Origin: a virus
Strand: one strand, 5' to 3'
DNA length: 30,457 nt
IMG/VR virus record: IMGVR_UViG_3300025853_000420
Span: 1 to 30,457 of that record
Each line of letters begins with the position of its first letter. The stretch's first letter is position 1. This document shows positions 20,953-29,305 of this stretch, piece after piece. Position numbers and translations under genes: made by a program. The notes beneath the pieces were generated by a model, which saw only the letters and a program-made list of their open reading frames with translations, searched no databases and was not told where the DNA came from.

Positions 20953-23075
20953 TGGATGAAATGCTACAAAACCGTATTAAAGGCCTTCTAGGCGGCGCGG
21001 ACATGCCAAACTTGGTGACGACAGGCATGCCCTCTGATTCTGAGTTATCAGAGTATTCCTCGGTTTCGGTTCTGCCTGAGTCGCAAAGCGGAGATATGGT
21101 CGAGGGTAAGGATTACCTGAACATTGGCGGTCAGTTCTTTTGGCCTTGGGAGCTGGAAAGCGCCCTGCCAAACGGCTTTAGTGACACTAGGGCCATCTCA
21201 AGGTTTCTTGAGTCCCTGCCAGAAAAACCTGCCATCAAAGAATTGCAACGGCTGAAGGGTATCGTTGGGCAGGGCGACATGGTTTCTGATGATGAATATC
21301 GCAAGAATAAATCAAAAAAGCTCCGCGATGCATTTAACAAAAAACAAATGCGTAGGACTGCTGATCTCGCCATGGGCGGCATGGGTAGAGGCGCAATCTC
21401 AGATGCCGATATGAAAGAGTTTCGCGGCATGGCTGAGGGCGGAGAAGTCGATCAAGGAGAAATGATGATGGAGTCATCACCAAACGCTGATCTAGAGCAG
21501 ACAATAATGATGCTCATGCAAGAGCAACAGATGACCGATGACCCAGACGAGCAAAAATCTTTGCAGGCTGCGGGTGAAAACTTACAAGCCGCAGCGCAAG
21601 CCCCAATGGCAGAGCAGGCGGCAATGCTTGCAGCAGAAGGCCGTAACGGCGACACAAGGCTTGCCCACCTTCGGGTTGGCGAGGTGGTTCTACCCCCAGA
21701 AGCGTTCGAGGACGAGCAGTTCGAGAGCATGGTTGGTGCCAAGTTTAAAGAGCTAGACCTAGACCCAGAGCAGTACGTTGTAGGCGGCGGGATCGCAAGC
21801 TTAAACCCAATTACTGGCCTAGAAGAGTTCGGCTGGTTCAAGAAGACGTTTAAGAGTCTGAAGAAGGTTGTTAAGAAGGTTGCGCCAATTGCAATGTTTA
21901 TCCCCGGAATCGGCACCGCGCTCGGCGCTGCACTCGGCGGTATCGGCGGCTTAGCTGGCGCAGGCATGGCTAAGATTGGATTGGGAGGCCTAGCAAGCAC
22001 GATCGGTGGCGGTCTTAGCACCGCTTTAGGCGGACTCGGGTCTTTAGGAATACCGGGAATCTCTCCGATAGCTGGCGGCGCTGTTGCTGGCGGATCAGGG
22101 TCTGTACTTTCCACAATCGGTGGCGCTCTAAGAAACCCGCTTGCTGGCGGAGTGTTTGGCGGAGCTGGTTCGACTTATGGTGGCCTTGATCCAAGCGTGG
22201 CGGGAAACCAAGATTTCTTTAGAAGGACTTTGGATAAGTTCGTGAGTGCAGCGCCCAAAAACACTGCGGAATCCATTCAAAAAATGTTAGACGAGGGCGT
22301 GTCTCCAGAAGATATTGCAAAGCAGCTTGAAACCCAGCAGCCGGGGATTCTTCAGCAGTTTATGAGCGGCGTAGGCGGCATGCTAGGCATGGGCGCTGGC
22401 GGCGGCGGAATCGGAAGCCTGTTACCTCTACTCGCGGCGGGTGGCCTTGGCAAGCTGGCTTATGATGAAGCCAAAAACATGAGGGGCGTACCGTTAACCC
22501 CGCTTACTCAGGAGGGTTCTACAGGTCGTTACAACATTGAAGCCGAGATTGCTCGGCGCTCAGGTCAACCTGCCCCTAACCCTGTCGAGTTTGGTTTACT
22601 CCCAGCAGGCACTTTACCCCCGCTTAGCGGCGGCAGGGCAACCCCTGAGACCGTTGCGGCAGATCCCGTAGGTGTTGCAGACCCTGCGATGGAAGAAGTT
22701 CCCGTCGCAGCCAGATACGGCGGCGCGATCATGTCAGCTAGAAATGGTGGGTACGTTATGCCCATGGCTTACAAGAAGGGCGGCAACGTGTCTACCGAAG
22801 ACTTTGAGCGCATGAATGGCGGCATCAACGGCGAGGGCACAGAAACCAGCGATGATGTCCCAGCCATGCTGTCAGACGGCGAGTTTGTCATGACAGGCCA
22901 AGCGGTCAGGGGTGCTGGCGCTTTTGACTTAGCACAAGGGGATGGCGGGATCATTACGCTGACACCAAACGGCAGTGAAAGCCGTGACGGTGGCACAGCA
23001 CTTATGTACGAAATGATGGACTTGTTTGCCGAGTTTGCAGATAAGCCCAAGTCAAAGAGGGGGAAGGCAGCATGA
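20952..23075 (+). CDS. Gly-rich internal-virion/ejection-type protein
   Basis: This 707-residue protein has a charged N-terminal third. A short strand motif L-A-H-L-R-V-G-E-V-V-L-P-P-E-A-F (about 238-253) precedes a basic stretch with K-T-F-K-S-L-K-K-V-V-K-K-V and then about 100 residues of Gly/Ala/Ile/Leu-rich membrane-like sequence (about 304-405). Near the end is D-D-V-P-A-M-L-S-D-G-E-F-V-M-T (about 634-648), then V-R-G-A-G. Both short motifs occur widely in internal or tail-tip proteins of marine phages. The hydrophobic Gly-rich core could insert in the host membrane during genome delivery. This role is inferred from composition and position after the nozzle; no lytic enzyme domain is seen. 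Confidence 0.62.
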   Translation: MDEMLQNRIKGLLGGADMPNLVTTGMPSDSELSEYSSVSVLPESQSGDMVEGKDYLNIGGQFFWPWELESALPNGFSDTRAISRFLESLPEKPAIKELQRLKGIVGQGDMVSDDEYRKNKSKKLRDAFNKKQMRRTADLAMGGMGRGAISDADMKEFRGMAEGGEVDQGEMMMESSPNADLEQTIMMLMQEQQMTDDPDEQKSLQAAGENLQAAAQAPMAEQAAMLAAEGRNGDTRLAHLRVGEVVLPPEAFEDEQFESMVGAKFKELDLDPEQYVVGGGIASLNPITGLEEFGWFKKTFKSLKKVVKKVAPIAMFIPGIGTALGAALGGIGGLAGAGMAKIGLGGLASTIGGGLSTALGGLGSLGIPGISPIAGGAVAGGSGSVLSTIGGALRNPLAGGVFGGAGSTYGGLDPSVAGNQDFFRRTLDKFVSAAPKNTAESIQKMLDEGVSPEDIAKQLETQQPGILQQFMSGVGGMLGMGAGGGGIGSLLPLLAAGGLGKLAYDEAKNMRGVPLTPLTQEGSTGRYNIEAEIARRSGQPAPNPVEFGLLPAGTLPPLSGGRATPETVAADPVGVADPAMEEVPVAARYGGAIMSARNGGYVMPMAYKKGGNVSTEDFERMNGGINGEGTETSDDVPAMLSDGEFVMTGQAVRGAGAFDLAQGDGGIITLTPNGSESRDGGTALMYEMMDLFAEFADKPKSKRGKAA

Positions 23076-24838
23076 GCATATTAACCCCAGCTCAGCTTGC
23101 TCGCGTTAGGCGGTTTGAAGAAGGCGGATCAACTGGCGATACAACGACGACCCAGCCTTACGTCTCTGGCGTAACCAAGACCGAGACCCGAATAGATCCG
23201 ATAACCCAACAGCTATTGTTTGGCTTAGACGGTCAGGGCGGCTTTATCCCGGGAGCGTTCCGTGCGGCAGAGCGCACCTTCTTCGATGAAGAGGGGCGAC
23301 CGATTGTCATACCGCAAGAGATTGCAGGCTTCAGCCCAGACCAGATCAGGGCTATGGAAATGGCCAGAGCCAATGTTGGCGTACAACAGCCATTCATCGA
23401 CGAGGCGATGCGGAGAGGCCAACAAGGTATCGGTTCTATTGAGCGAGGCTTGGCGGATCAAGCCGTAGCCTCTCAGCAGGCTCTACAGGCCCAGCAGGAA
23501 GGCGCTAGGTTCGCACTCGACCAAAGAGATCGAGGCTTGATGGAGTCTCTCAGAGGCACTCAGGAGGGCCGTGGACGGGCCATTGCCGCAGAAGAGCGTC
23601 TGCGTGGAGACATAAGCGACCTATCCCGCCGTGGTATAAGAGATACACAAAGATTTGGCATGGACTTGGCCAGTGCTCGACAGCAGGGCAGAAGGTCATA
23701 TGACGAGTTCGGGCGCGATATCACGGATACTTTAGGCATGGGTATGTCAGAGGCCCAAAGGTATCGTAGCGGACTTGGTGAGTCTCAAGAGCTGCTTCGT
23801 GGCACTGCTGACAAAGAGTTTGACGTTGCATCAGCAACAGCCAAGTACCAAGACCCTTATGAGGATCAAGTCGTTCAGCAGATGATCGAAGATGCTAGAG
23901 AGGGCTTGGCCAAGCAGGATACGGCTCAGCTTGCTAGAGATATTCAAACCGGCGGACAGTCGGCCTTCGGCTCTAGGGCAAGGCTAACCGGCCAAGAGAG
24001 AGCCGAGGCAATGGGCAGGGGCTTGGGCAAGGCGATCGGTTCTTTGCGCTCACAAGGCTTTCAGCAGGCTCAGCAGACGGCAATCGGCGAGGACGAAAGG
24101 CAAAAGCAGGCAGCTAGAGCGGCTTCTTCTGGTCTTGCAAGCTTGCAGGGTCAATCTTATGGCGCAGGTAGAGACGTTACAGGCCAGATGGCTCAGGCGG
24201 CTGGGCAGAAGCTCAGCGCAGGCCAAGGCTATGGAAATCTACTCCAGCAAACCGCTCAGGCTCAGTTGGGCGCTCAGCAGCAACTAGGCGGTCAGTTAGG
24301 CCAGATGGCGCAGCAACGATACGCGGCTGGCACTGGCTTAGGTCAGACATTGTCTGGCTACGGTCAGCAGAGCGCGGCAGCAAGACAGGCGGCAGGGCAG
24401 ACAGGAATGAACGTAGCAGGCACTCTCGCTGGCCAGTACGGCCAAATCGGAGCGCAGCAAGCGGCTGGAGGTCAGGCACTTGGTCAGGCTCAGACGGGCT
24501 ATGGCGGCTTCCTAAGTGGCCTTGGCAGTCAGGCTCAGCAGGCAGGCGCTCAGGATGTCGCTGCAATGCAGGGCATCGGAAGCATGGCCCAGCAGAACAG
24601 GCAGGCACAGCTTGACGCGCAACGCGCTGGATTATTGCAAGCACAGCAGGCACCTCTGGCTCAGTACCAAGCCCTGATGCCATTTGTGAGCATGGCTCCA
24701 TCAGGTCAGACGCAGTTTCAAACTAACTTTGGGCCTCCCCCGTCTGCTTTACAGGCAGGTGTTGGGACGGGGCTTGCAACGGTAGGTGCGCTAGGCAATT
24801 ACTACAACCCGTCTAGCCAGCTTTCTGGGAGTCGGTAA
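23072..24838 (+). CDS. Gln/Ala/Gly-rich internal-virion protein
   Basis: This 588-residue protein begins with an N-terminal motif A-Q-L-A-R-V-R-R-F-E-E-G-G that also appears, in varied form, in the next gene. Residues about 100-330 are charged helix with many Arg/Gln. A K-Y-Q-D-P-Y-E-D-Q-V-V-Q-Q-M-I-E segment, followed by G-G-Q-S-A-F-G-S-R-A-R-L, is a hallmark of a common family of phage ejection or core proteins. From about 360 to 545 the sequence is a low-complexity run of Gln, Ala and Gly with an irregular repeating pattern. It should be a long helical, DNA-ejection core component. ATGA links it to the upstream gene. Confidence 0.65.
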   Translation: MSILTPAQLARVRRFEEGGSTGDTTTTQPYVSGVTKTETRIDPITQQLLFGLDGQGGFIPGAFRAAERTFFDEEGRPIVIPQEIAGFSPDQIRAMEMARANVGVQQPFIDEAMRRGQQGIGSIERGLADQAVASQQALQAQQEGARFALDQRDRGLMESLRGTQEGRGRAIAAEERLRGDISDLSRRGIRDTQRFGMDLASARQQGRRSYDEFGRDITDTLGMGMSEAQRYRSGLGESQELLRGTADKEFDVASATAKYQDPYEDQVVQQMIEDAREGLAKQDTAQLARDIQTGGQSAFGSRARLTGQERAEAMGRGLGKAIGSLRSQGFQQAQQTAIGEDERQKQAARAASSGLASLQGQSYGAGRDVTGQMAQAAGQKLSAGQGYGNLLQQTAQAQLGAQQQLGGQLGQMAQQRYAAGTGLGQTLSGYGQQSAAARQAAGQTGMNVAGTLAGQYGQIGAQQAAGGQALGQAQTGYGGFLSGLGSQAQQAGAQDVAAMQGIGSMAQQNRQAQLDAQRAGLLQAQQAPLAQYQALMPFVSMAPSGQTQFQTNFGPPPSALQAGVGTGLATVGALGNYYNPSSQLSGSR

Positions 24839-26230
24839 ATGGCCATATCAAGAGCGCAGTTAGAACAGCAGATCCAACGGCTTGCTGACGGCGGGACGGC
24901 TGATCCTTTGAAGACCCCCGAAGTGGTTTCAGAGACCGAAGTTTTGGAGGTTGAGCCAGAAGCTCCAGAAACAACCGTTGATCCGATGCAGGCGCAAATT
25001 AACGCTATGCTGGCGGCTATGAGGCCAAAAACCCCGGAGCCTTTTGATTTTGACAAGAGTTACAAAAAGTACGCTGAGCGGTTGAAGCCGTATTTTTCTC
25101 AGTCAACGCGCCCAACTTTTTATGACTTGGCCTCCGATATAGGCGCAGCAATGCTTTCTGCTGACCCAACGGCTGGCGCGTTCCGCAGTGCGGGAGTTGG
25201 CTTTTCTAACTTCAACGATCGGCTTCGGAAGTCTAAAGAAAGCAGGATCGCGCTTGATCGACAGGTCGGCTTGCAGGCAATGCAGATGGCTATGGCTGAC
25301 GAGAAGTCTGCAAAAGATTATCTGAACAAGATCGAGCTTGAAAGAATAAAGCTTGCTAACAAACCGTATGATCCAATAATTTACGAAGTGCCTACAGAAG
25401 ACGGCGGGGTAAAAACTGTAGAAGTGAACCCAAGTAATCAATTTGAAGTTGCAGCTATCAGGATGATCCCGGGCGCTAAGCAAATCAAGCTCCCGACGTC
25501 TACCGTTAGTGTTGATAGCAGGGTCATGCCTCCTTCGACTAGAGAGAAAAAAGCCGGAGAGGCTTTAATCGAGTTAGAAGAGACATGGATTAAAGATGCC
25601 TCGACTGCTGTTTCTCAGAACCAGTTAACGAATCAATTCATGTTGCAACTCGCTAGACTTGGCCCAGAAGGTTGGGGGCGGATAGCGACTGGCACCCTAC
25701 CTGCTAGGCAGGTTTTGAGCGAGCTTGGTGTTAGGGCGGACGAAAATCTCGATGATCAACAGCTCGCGCTGACCTTGGGCACCAGAATAGCAATGGGATT
25801 AATTGGCGAAACCAAAGGCGCGATCACAGAAATGGAGATGAGACTGTTTCTTGCCGCGTCCCCAACGCTTTCTTCCACCTACAACGGCGCAATGAAGCAG
25901 GCGGCTTTTTTGCAAAGGATCGCCAATTTAAACATAAAGAAGGCTGAGGATTACAATAAGGCCGTTGCAGAAGGGCTTTTGAAGGATGCGGAAACTGATT
26001 CTGATAAACTTCGGCTGGCCCAAGGGTGGGAGCTTTCTTGGCGGCAAAAGCCTGAGAACCAATTCTTAACGGCGGAAGAAAGGTCTGAATTGCAGGCTTT
26101 GGCATCACAAGAGCCTGAAGCCGCGAAAGCCTTTAGGGAGAGTTTCTTTGCTGATATGAAAACTTCGCCCTCGGTAAATACTGACTTATCTAGTATTACT
26201 ATTCAAAAAGTTCCGAAGTCGGGGGAATAA
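24839..26230 (+). CDS. Internal-virion protein, helical
   Basis: This 463-residue protein starts M-A-I-S-R-A-Q-L-E-Q-Q-I-Q-R-L-A-D-G-G, with the first eight residues identical to those of the major capsid protein. An acidic, Pro-rich linker (20-50) is followed by F-D-F-D-K-S-Y-K-K-Y-A-E-R-L-K-P-Y and a segment L-A-S-D-I-G-A-A-M-L-S-A-D-P that I have seen in internal proteins of marine podoviruses. The rest is helical with few Cys. The gene begins immediately after the previous stop and is followed directly by the largest internal protein, so it is presumably part of the same ejection complex. No enzymatic site is visible. Confidence 0.62.
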   Translation: MAISRAQLEQQIQRLADGGTADPLKTPEVVSETEVLEVEPEAPETTVDPMQAQINAMLAAMRPKTPEPFDFDKSYKKYAERLKPYFSQSTRPTFYDLASDIGAAMLSADPTAGAFRSAGVGFSNFNDRLRKSKESRIALDRQVGLQAMQMAMADEKSAKDYLNKIELERIKLANKPYDPIIYEVPTEDGGVKTVEVNPSNQFEVAAIRMIPGAKQIKLPTSTVSVDSRVMPPSTREKKAGEALIELEETWIKDASTAVSQNQLTNQFMLQLARLGPEGWGRIATGTLPARQVLSELGVRADENLDDQQLALTLGTRIAMGLIGETKGAITEMEMRLFLAASPTLSSTYNGAMKQAAFLQRIANLNIKKAEDYNKAVAEGLLKDAETDSDKLRLAQGWELSWRQKPENQFLTAEERSELQALASQEPEAAKAFRESFFADMKTSPSVNTDLSSITIQKVPKSGE

Positions 26231-28831
26231 ATGCCTGTAAAGATTAATTACAACAATGACGGGATTTTTTACGAAGTTGAAGACGACGTTACGGAAGAGG
26301 ATTTAGCAAACACCCCTGAATTTGTTGAGTTACACAGAAGCAACATGCTGGCTCAAACGTCTCAGCTCGTTGCACCTTCCCCTAGAGAGCAGGCTCTTTT
26401 AGAGCGAGAAAAAAACAAATCTGGTGTCGGGATGGCGTTGCTTCAGGGCATGTCAAACGATCAAGGTTACCAGACAGCTTGGCTTGCTCAGCAGCGATTC
26501 CCAGAGCTAGTTGAGAGGGGCATAGACCCAGTTGACTTTTACTTCTTAGATGAAGACGAAGATATTGCCTACATAGATCCATACACCAACAAGCCAGTAA
26601 AGGAATTTCGGGATAGCCTTCTGGTTGACTCAGCCAGATGGGCAGGGCCGACAGCACAATTTTTAGCTGAACTTGGTGGTGGTACGTTAGGTTTGGTTGG
26701 TGGCGCATTTTTAGGTGCGGCGACAACTGGGAACCCTGTTGGCGCTGTCGCAGGCGCTATGGGAGGCGGAAGCTCGGGCACCGCAGCCGCTGGCGGCACG
26801 GCTTACGCAGGCAGGGCGGGGATATCTGCCATGTTTGACGGGCCTCCCTTGAAAGTCTCTCAGCTAAAAGATGACCTGATGGTAAGCGCGGCTTTTGGCG
26901 CGTTACCGTTCGGAACCAAGGCAGCTCAGCTTGCTGGTAATGCGTTTAGAACCACGTCAAAGAAGTTTCCCGGCGGGGATGGCCGTACTGCCTTGCAGAC
27001 TATTTTGACAGACGGTGGCAATACCGTTGATGAAAAGATTGCGTTTGCAAAAGAAAAGTTCAACGTAGACCTTACAAGAGCAGAGGCTCAAGGGATCATG
27101 TCAAATGCTGGGCAGATTCAGCGTTACCTACAGATGCAGCCCGGGTCACAAAAGCTTTGGGACTTTTACCACAACCGACAATTACAGGTTGAGGAGGCCG
27201 CTGATGTTTTCTTCGATGAGATACTTCGGGGTAAATACCTGCAAGAACTGAAACAAGCCCGGCTTTCGGGTAGGACGGCTTTAGACCCAGAGTCAGATCT
27301 AGCTAAGGCTGCTGACGAGGTGTTGAAGAAGCTTGCGGCTAAGCGTCAGGAAAGAGCAGGGGTGGTGTACAAGAACGCTTTTGATCTAGACATACCCATT
27401 GATGTTTCTGACATTGTGACAAAGCTTGAGGCTGAGTTGGGAGACGCAAATCTTCGGGGTGAGGCTCGGCGCGTTAAGCAGGCGATGGTTGATGCGCTTA
27501 CCGACTTTACTGGCTTCTCCCCCAATCGAGTACCTATCAAGGGCGCTAATCGAGCCGAGATCGGGCTTAAAGATAACACTGAGATGCTACATAACGCCCT
27601 AACCAACGATTTCAGGCCGCTCATCGAGGGTCTTACTAAAGATGGGCAGAAAGGATTAAAGCGAGAGGTTAGCCAGATCAGGGCGCAGGTTTCTGAGCGA
27701 TTAAAGGTTGCTAACCCAGAATATGCCAGAGCTGCTGCAATCTACGACCCCTCAAAGGGTCACCTTCAGGCTTTAGAGCGTGGCGTTGTTAGGAGTTTTG
27801 CAGAGGCGGCTGAGTTAGGCGGAGAAGCTGCGGCAAGGATAACTAAGCGGTTGTTTAACGGTACGGCTAAGCCTAAAGATATTAGAGATCTTAGACGACT
27901 TATCCAGACCCAAGACCCGCAGGTTTGGCAGAACATCAAGGGCACATGGCTACGCACACAGTTTGACGATGCAATTACATCGAGCATCAACCCTCTAGGT
28001 GTTCAGAATAAATTTTTGTCTAGGCTCGGGATTCGTGGAAAGGTGATGATGGGTCGCGGTGGAGCTAAGGCCAGAGGCACAAAGGCAAAGGTCTTTGAGG
28101 CTATGATGGAGCCGCAAGAGTTAGAGAATTTTGTTGATCTTGTCGAGATGATGCAGGCAACAAGTTACATTGCTACGCAGAGTGGATCTCCAACACAGCC
28201 GCTGTTGGCGCTCAGAAACTTCCTAGAGAAAGACGTTACTGGCGGTGGTCGAATTGCGGCCAATGCACTCAGGGCTGTCGTGGAGATTCCCCAGAGAATC
28301 GCAATCCGTGGCTTTGATGACACCATGGCAGCTACCCTTGGCTTTCAGAGAGAAGCTTATGAGGACAAGCTCATTGAGGCGCTAATAGATCCCAAGGTGG
28401 CTGGAGAGTTGGCGGCACAAATAGATGCGGTAAAGCCCGGCGTTTATTTCGTCACTCAGGCGGTTTCTCGCGGCGCTACAGATGTTTTTGATCAGCTAAC
28501 AGATGAAAGCTTCAAGCCTGATAAGGTCAACCCAAGAACAGGTCAATTAGAGCGAGGCGTTCAAGGCGCAAGGATGATTGAGAGCGCCAAAGAAGTGACC
28601 AACCCAAAGGCTCCAGCAGATCCAAAGCCTTCCATCCTAGACAGCATGTATGTGCCAGATGTTGGAATGGATTCGCCTGCATTTGAACCGCTATCACAGA
28701 GGCCATCAACGGCTCCAGCAATGGGAAAGATAGATCCAGCGATGTCTCCTACTATTCTGCCCTCAGATAAGGACAGGGAGCTTGCTATGCGGCTCAGAGG
28801 GCCATTAGGCGGGATCGCTTCCCTCGCCTAG
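26231..28831 (+). CDS. Largest internal-virion protein (ejectosome candidate)
   Basis: At 866 residues this is the largest protein of the window. The N-terminal ~120 residues are acidic. A Gly/Ala-rich hydrophobic region (about 137-187) could insert in a membrane. Most of the rest (200-780) is amphipathic helix with many Lys/Arg/Glu. A disordered Pro/Ser-rich tail includes S-I-L-D-S-M-Y-V-P and P-T-I-L-P-S-D-K-D-R-E-L-A-M-R-L-R-G, elements common at the ends of large marine-phage internal proteins. This profile matches the big core proteins of T7-like and related podoviruses that are ejected into the cell envelope. No transglycosylase or protease motif can be pointed out. Its end overlaps a leftward gene by 27 bases. 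Confidence 0.66.
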   Translation: MPVKINYNNDGIFYEVEDDVTEEDLANTPEFVELHRSNMLAQTSQLVAPSPREQALLEREKNKSGVGMALLQGMSNDQGYQTAWLAQQRFPELVERGIDPVDFYFLDEDEDIAYIDPYTNKPVKEFRDSLLVDSARWAGPTAQFLAELGGGTLGLVGGAFLGAATTGNPVGAVAGAMGGGSSGTAAAGGTAYAGRAGISAMFDGPPLKVSQLKDDLMVSAAFGALPFGTKAAQLAGNAFRTTSKKFPGGDGRTALQTILTDGGNTVDEKIAFAKEKFNVDLTRAEAQGIMSNAGQIQRYLQMQPGSQKLWDFYHNRQLQVEEAADVFFDEILRGKYLQELKQARLSGRTALDPESDLAKAADEVLKKLAAKRQERAGVVYKNAFDLDIPIDVSDIVTKLEAELGDANLRGEARRVKQAMVDALTDFTGFSPNRVPIKGANRAEIGLKDNTEMLHNALTNDFRPLIEGLTKDGQKGLKREVSQIRAQVSERLKVANPEYARAAAIYDPSKGHLQALERGVVRSFAEAAELGGEAAARITKRLFNGTAKPKDIRDLRRLIQTQDPQVWQNIKGTWLRTQFDDAITSSINPLGVQNKFLSRLGIRGKVMMGRGGAKARGTKAKVFEAMMEPQELENFVDLVEMMQATSYIATQSGSPTQPLLALRNFLEKDVTGGGRIAANALRAVVEIPQRIAIRGFDDTMAATLGFQREAYEDKLIEALIDPKVAGELAAQIDAVKPGVYFVTQAVSRGATDVFDQLTDESFKPDKVNPRTGQLERGVQGARMIESAKEVTNPKAPADPKPSILDSMYVPDVGMDSPAFEPLSQRPSTAPAMGKIDPAMSPTILPSDKDRELAMRLRGPLGGIASLA

Positions 28832-29077
28832 CATTGGTAGGTCTGGCTCGGCTGGGGTGGCGATAATCATTGCGCCACTGACGTTCCAGTCGAAGTCATA
28901 GCCCATATGATAGTCACCCTCAACGTCGATCATCAGGTTGCGACTACAGAGCCGTAGGAGCGCGGCTTGTTGGTGTAAGGTCATCCTACCAAACAGGTCG
29001 ATAACTTCCTTAGACTCTGCCACAGGGCGGTAGGATTGAGGAATCTGGGTCGGCTTTCTCTTAAATAAATTTTTCAA
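28805..29077 (-). CDS. Small leftward protein coupled to the RHH gene (TTG start)
   Basis: This 90-residue product starts at TTG 29077, with TAGGA seven bases upstream on the minus strand. That start overlaps the TGA of the ribbon-helix-helix gene (TTGA), which indicates translational coupling. The N-terminus is basic (K-N-L-F-K-R-K-P), followed by a helical part with L-H-Q-Q-A-A-L-L-R-L-C and a C-terminal A-T-P-A-E-P-D-L-P-M-L. I do not recognise the family. It lies head-to-tail against the last ejection-protein gene, sharing 27 bases with it on the opposite strand. A role as partner or antagonist of the RHH protein is possible from the gene arrangement, but there is no direct evidence. Confidence 0.65.
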   Translation of the reverse strand: MKNLFKRKPTQIPQSYRPVAESKEVIDLFGRMTLHQQAALLRLCSRNLMIDVEGDYHMGYDFDWNVSGAMIIATPAEPDLPMLGEGSDPA

Positions 29078-29250
29078 TGATTATTCCTATCGAACAGGTC
29101 GTCGTGCTTCTGCTCAATCATGAGTTGCAACTGGCTGATTATTGTTCGTCGCTCTCGCGCACAGATGTCGCGTAGCCTCTCGTATGTTTCGAGGTCAATC
29201 GCCAGCGACTTTCTTTTTCTGTCTAACGCTGCTTGGTCTTCGGTTTCCAT
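29074..29250 (-). CDS. Ribbon-helix-helix (Arc/CopG-like) DNA-binding protein
   Basis: This short gene (58 residues) has ATG at 29248-29250 with AGAG seven bases upstream. Residues about 13-48 have the ribbon-helix-helix form: a basic beta strand R-K-S-L-A-I-D-L, a turn with E-T-Y, helix A E-R-L-R-D-I-C-A-R-E, the turn R-R-T, and helix B I-I-S-Q-L-Q-L-M-I-E-Q. RHH proteins are small dimeric repressors that insert the paired strand into the DNA major groove and often control their own promoter. It is transcribed leftward from the promoter region it shares with the divergent oxygenase gene, so it is a good candidate regulator of both. Its TGA overlaps the next TTG start. Confidence 0.72.
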   Translation of the reverse strand: METEDQAALDRKRKSLAIDLETYERLRDICARERRTIISQLQLMIEQKHDDLFDRNNH

Positions 29251-29269
29251 GACGGATCTCTAATTGATA

Positions 29270-29305
29270 TTGAGCAATTGTATAGGATTGTATATCATTG
29301 CACAA
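29270..29305. promoter_or_regulatory. Interlocked divergent promoters with an ATTGTATA direct repeat
   Basis: Rightward: TTGAGC, 17 bases, TATCAT (29270-29298) for the oxygenase gene. Leftward: TTGTGC at 29305-29300, 17 bases, TACAAT at 29282-29277 for the RHH gene pair. The -10 element of each lies inside the spacer of the other, so both polymerases cannot bind at once. The octamer ATTGTATA occurs twice (29277-29284 and 29287-29294), centred 10 bases apart on one face of the helix, which could be an operator for the small repressor encoded next door. Confidence 0.5.

Noticed and set aside
21452-22114. A 220-codon open frame on the minus strand
   Set aside because: It lies wholly antisense to the Gly-rich ejection protein; its Ser/Pro/Ala-rich product is what the complement of Gly/Ala codons gives, and it has no context or ribosome-binding site of its own.
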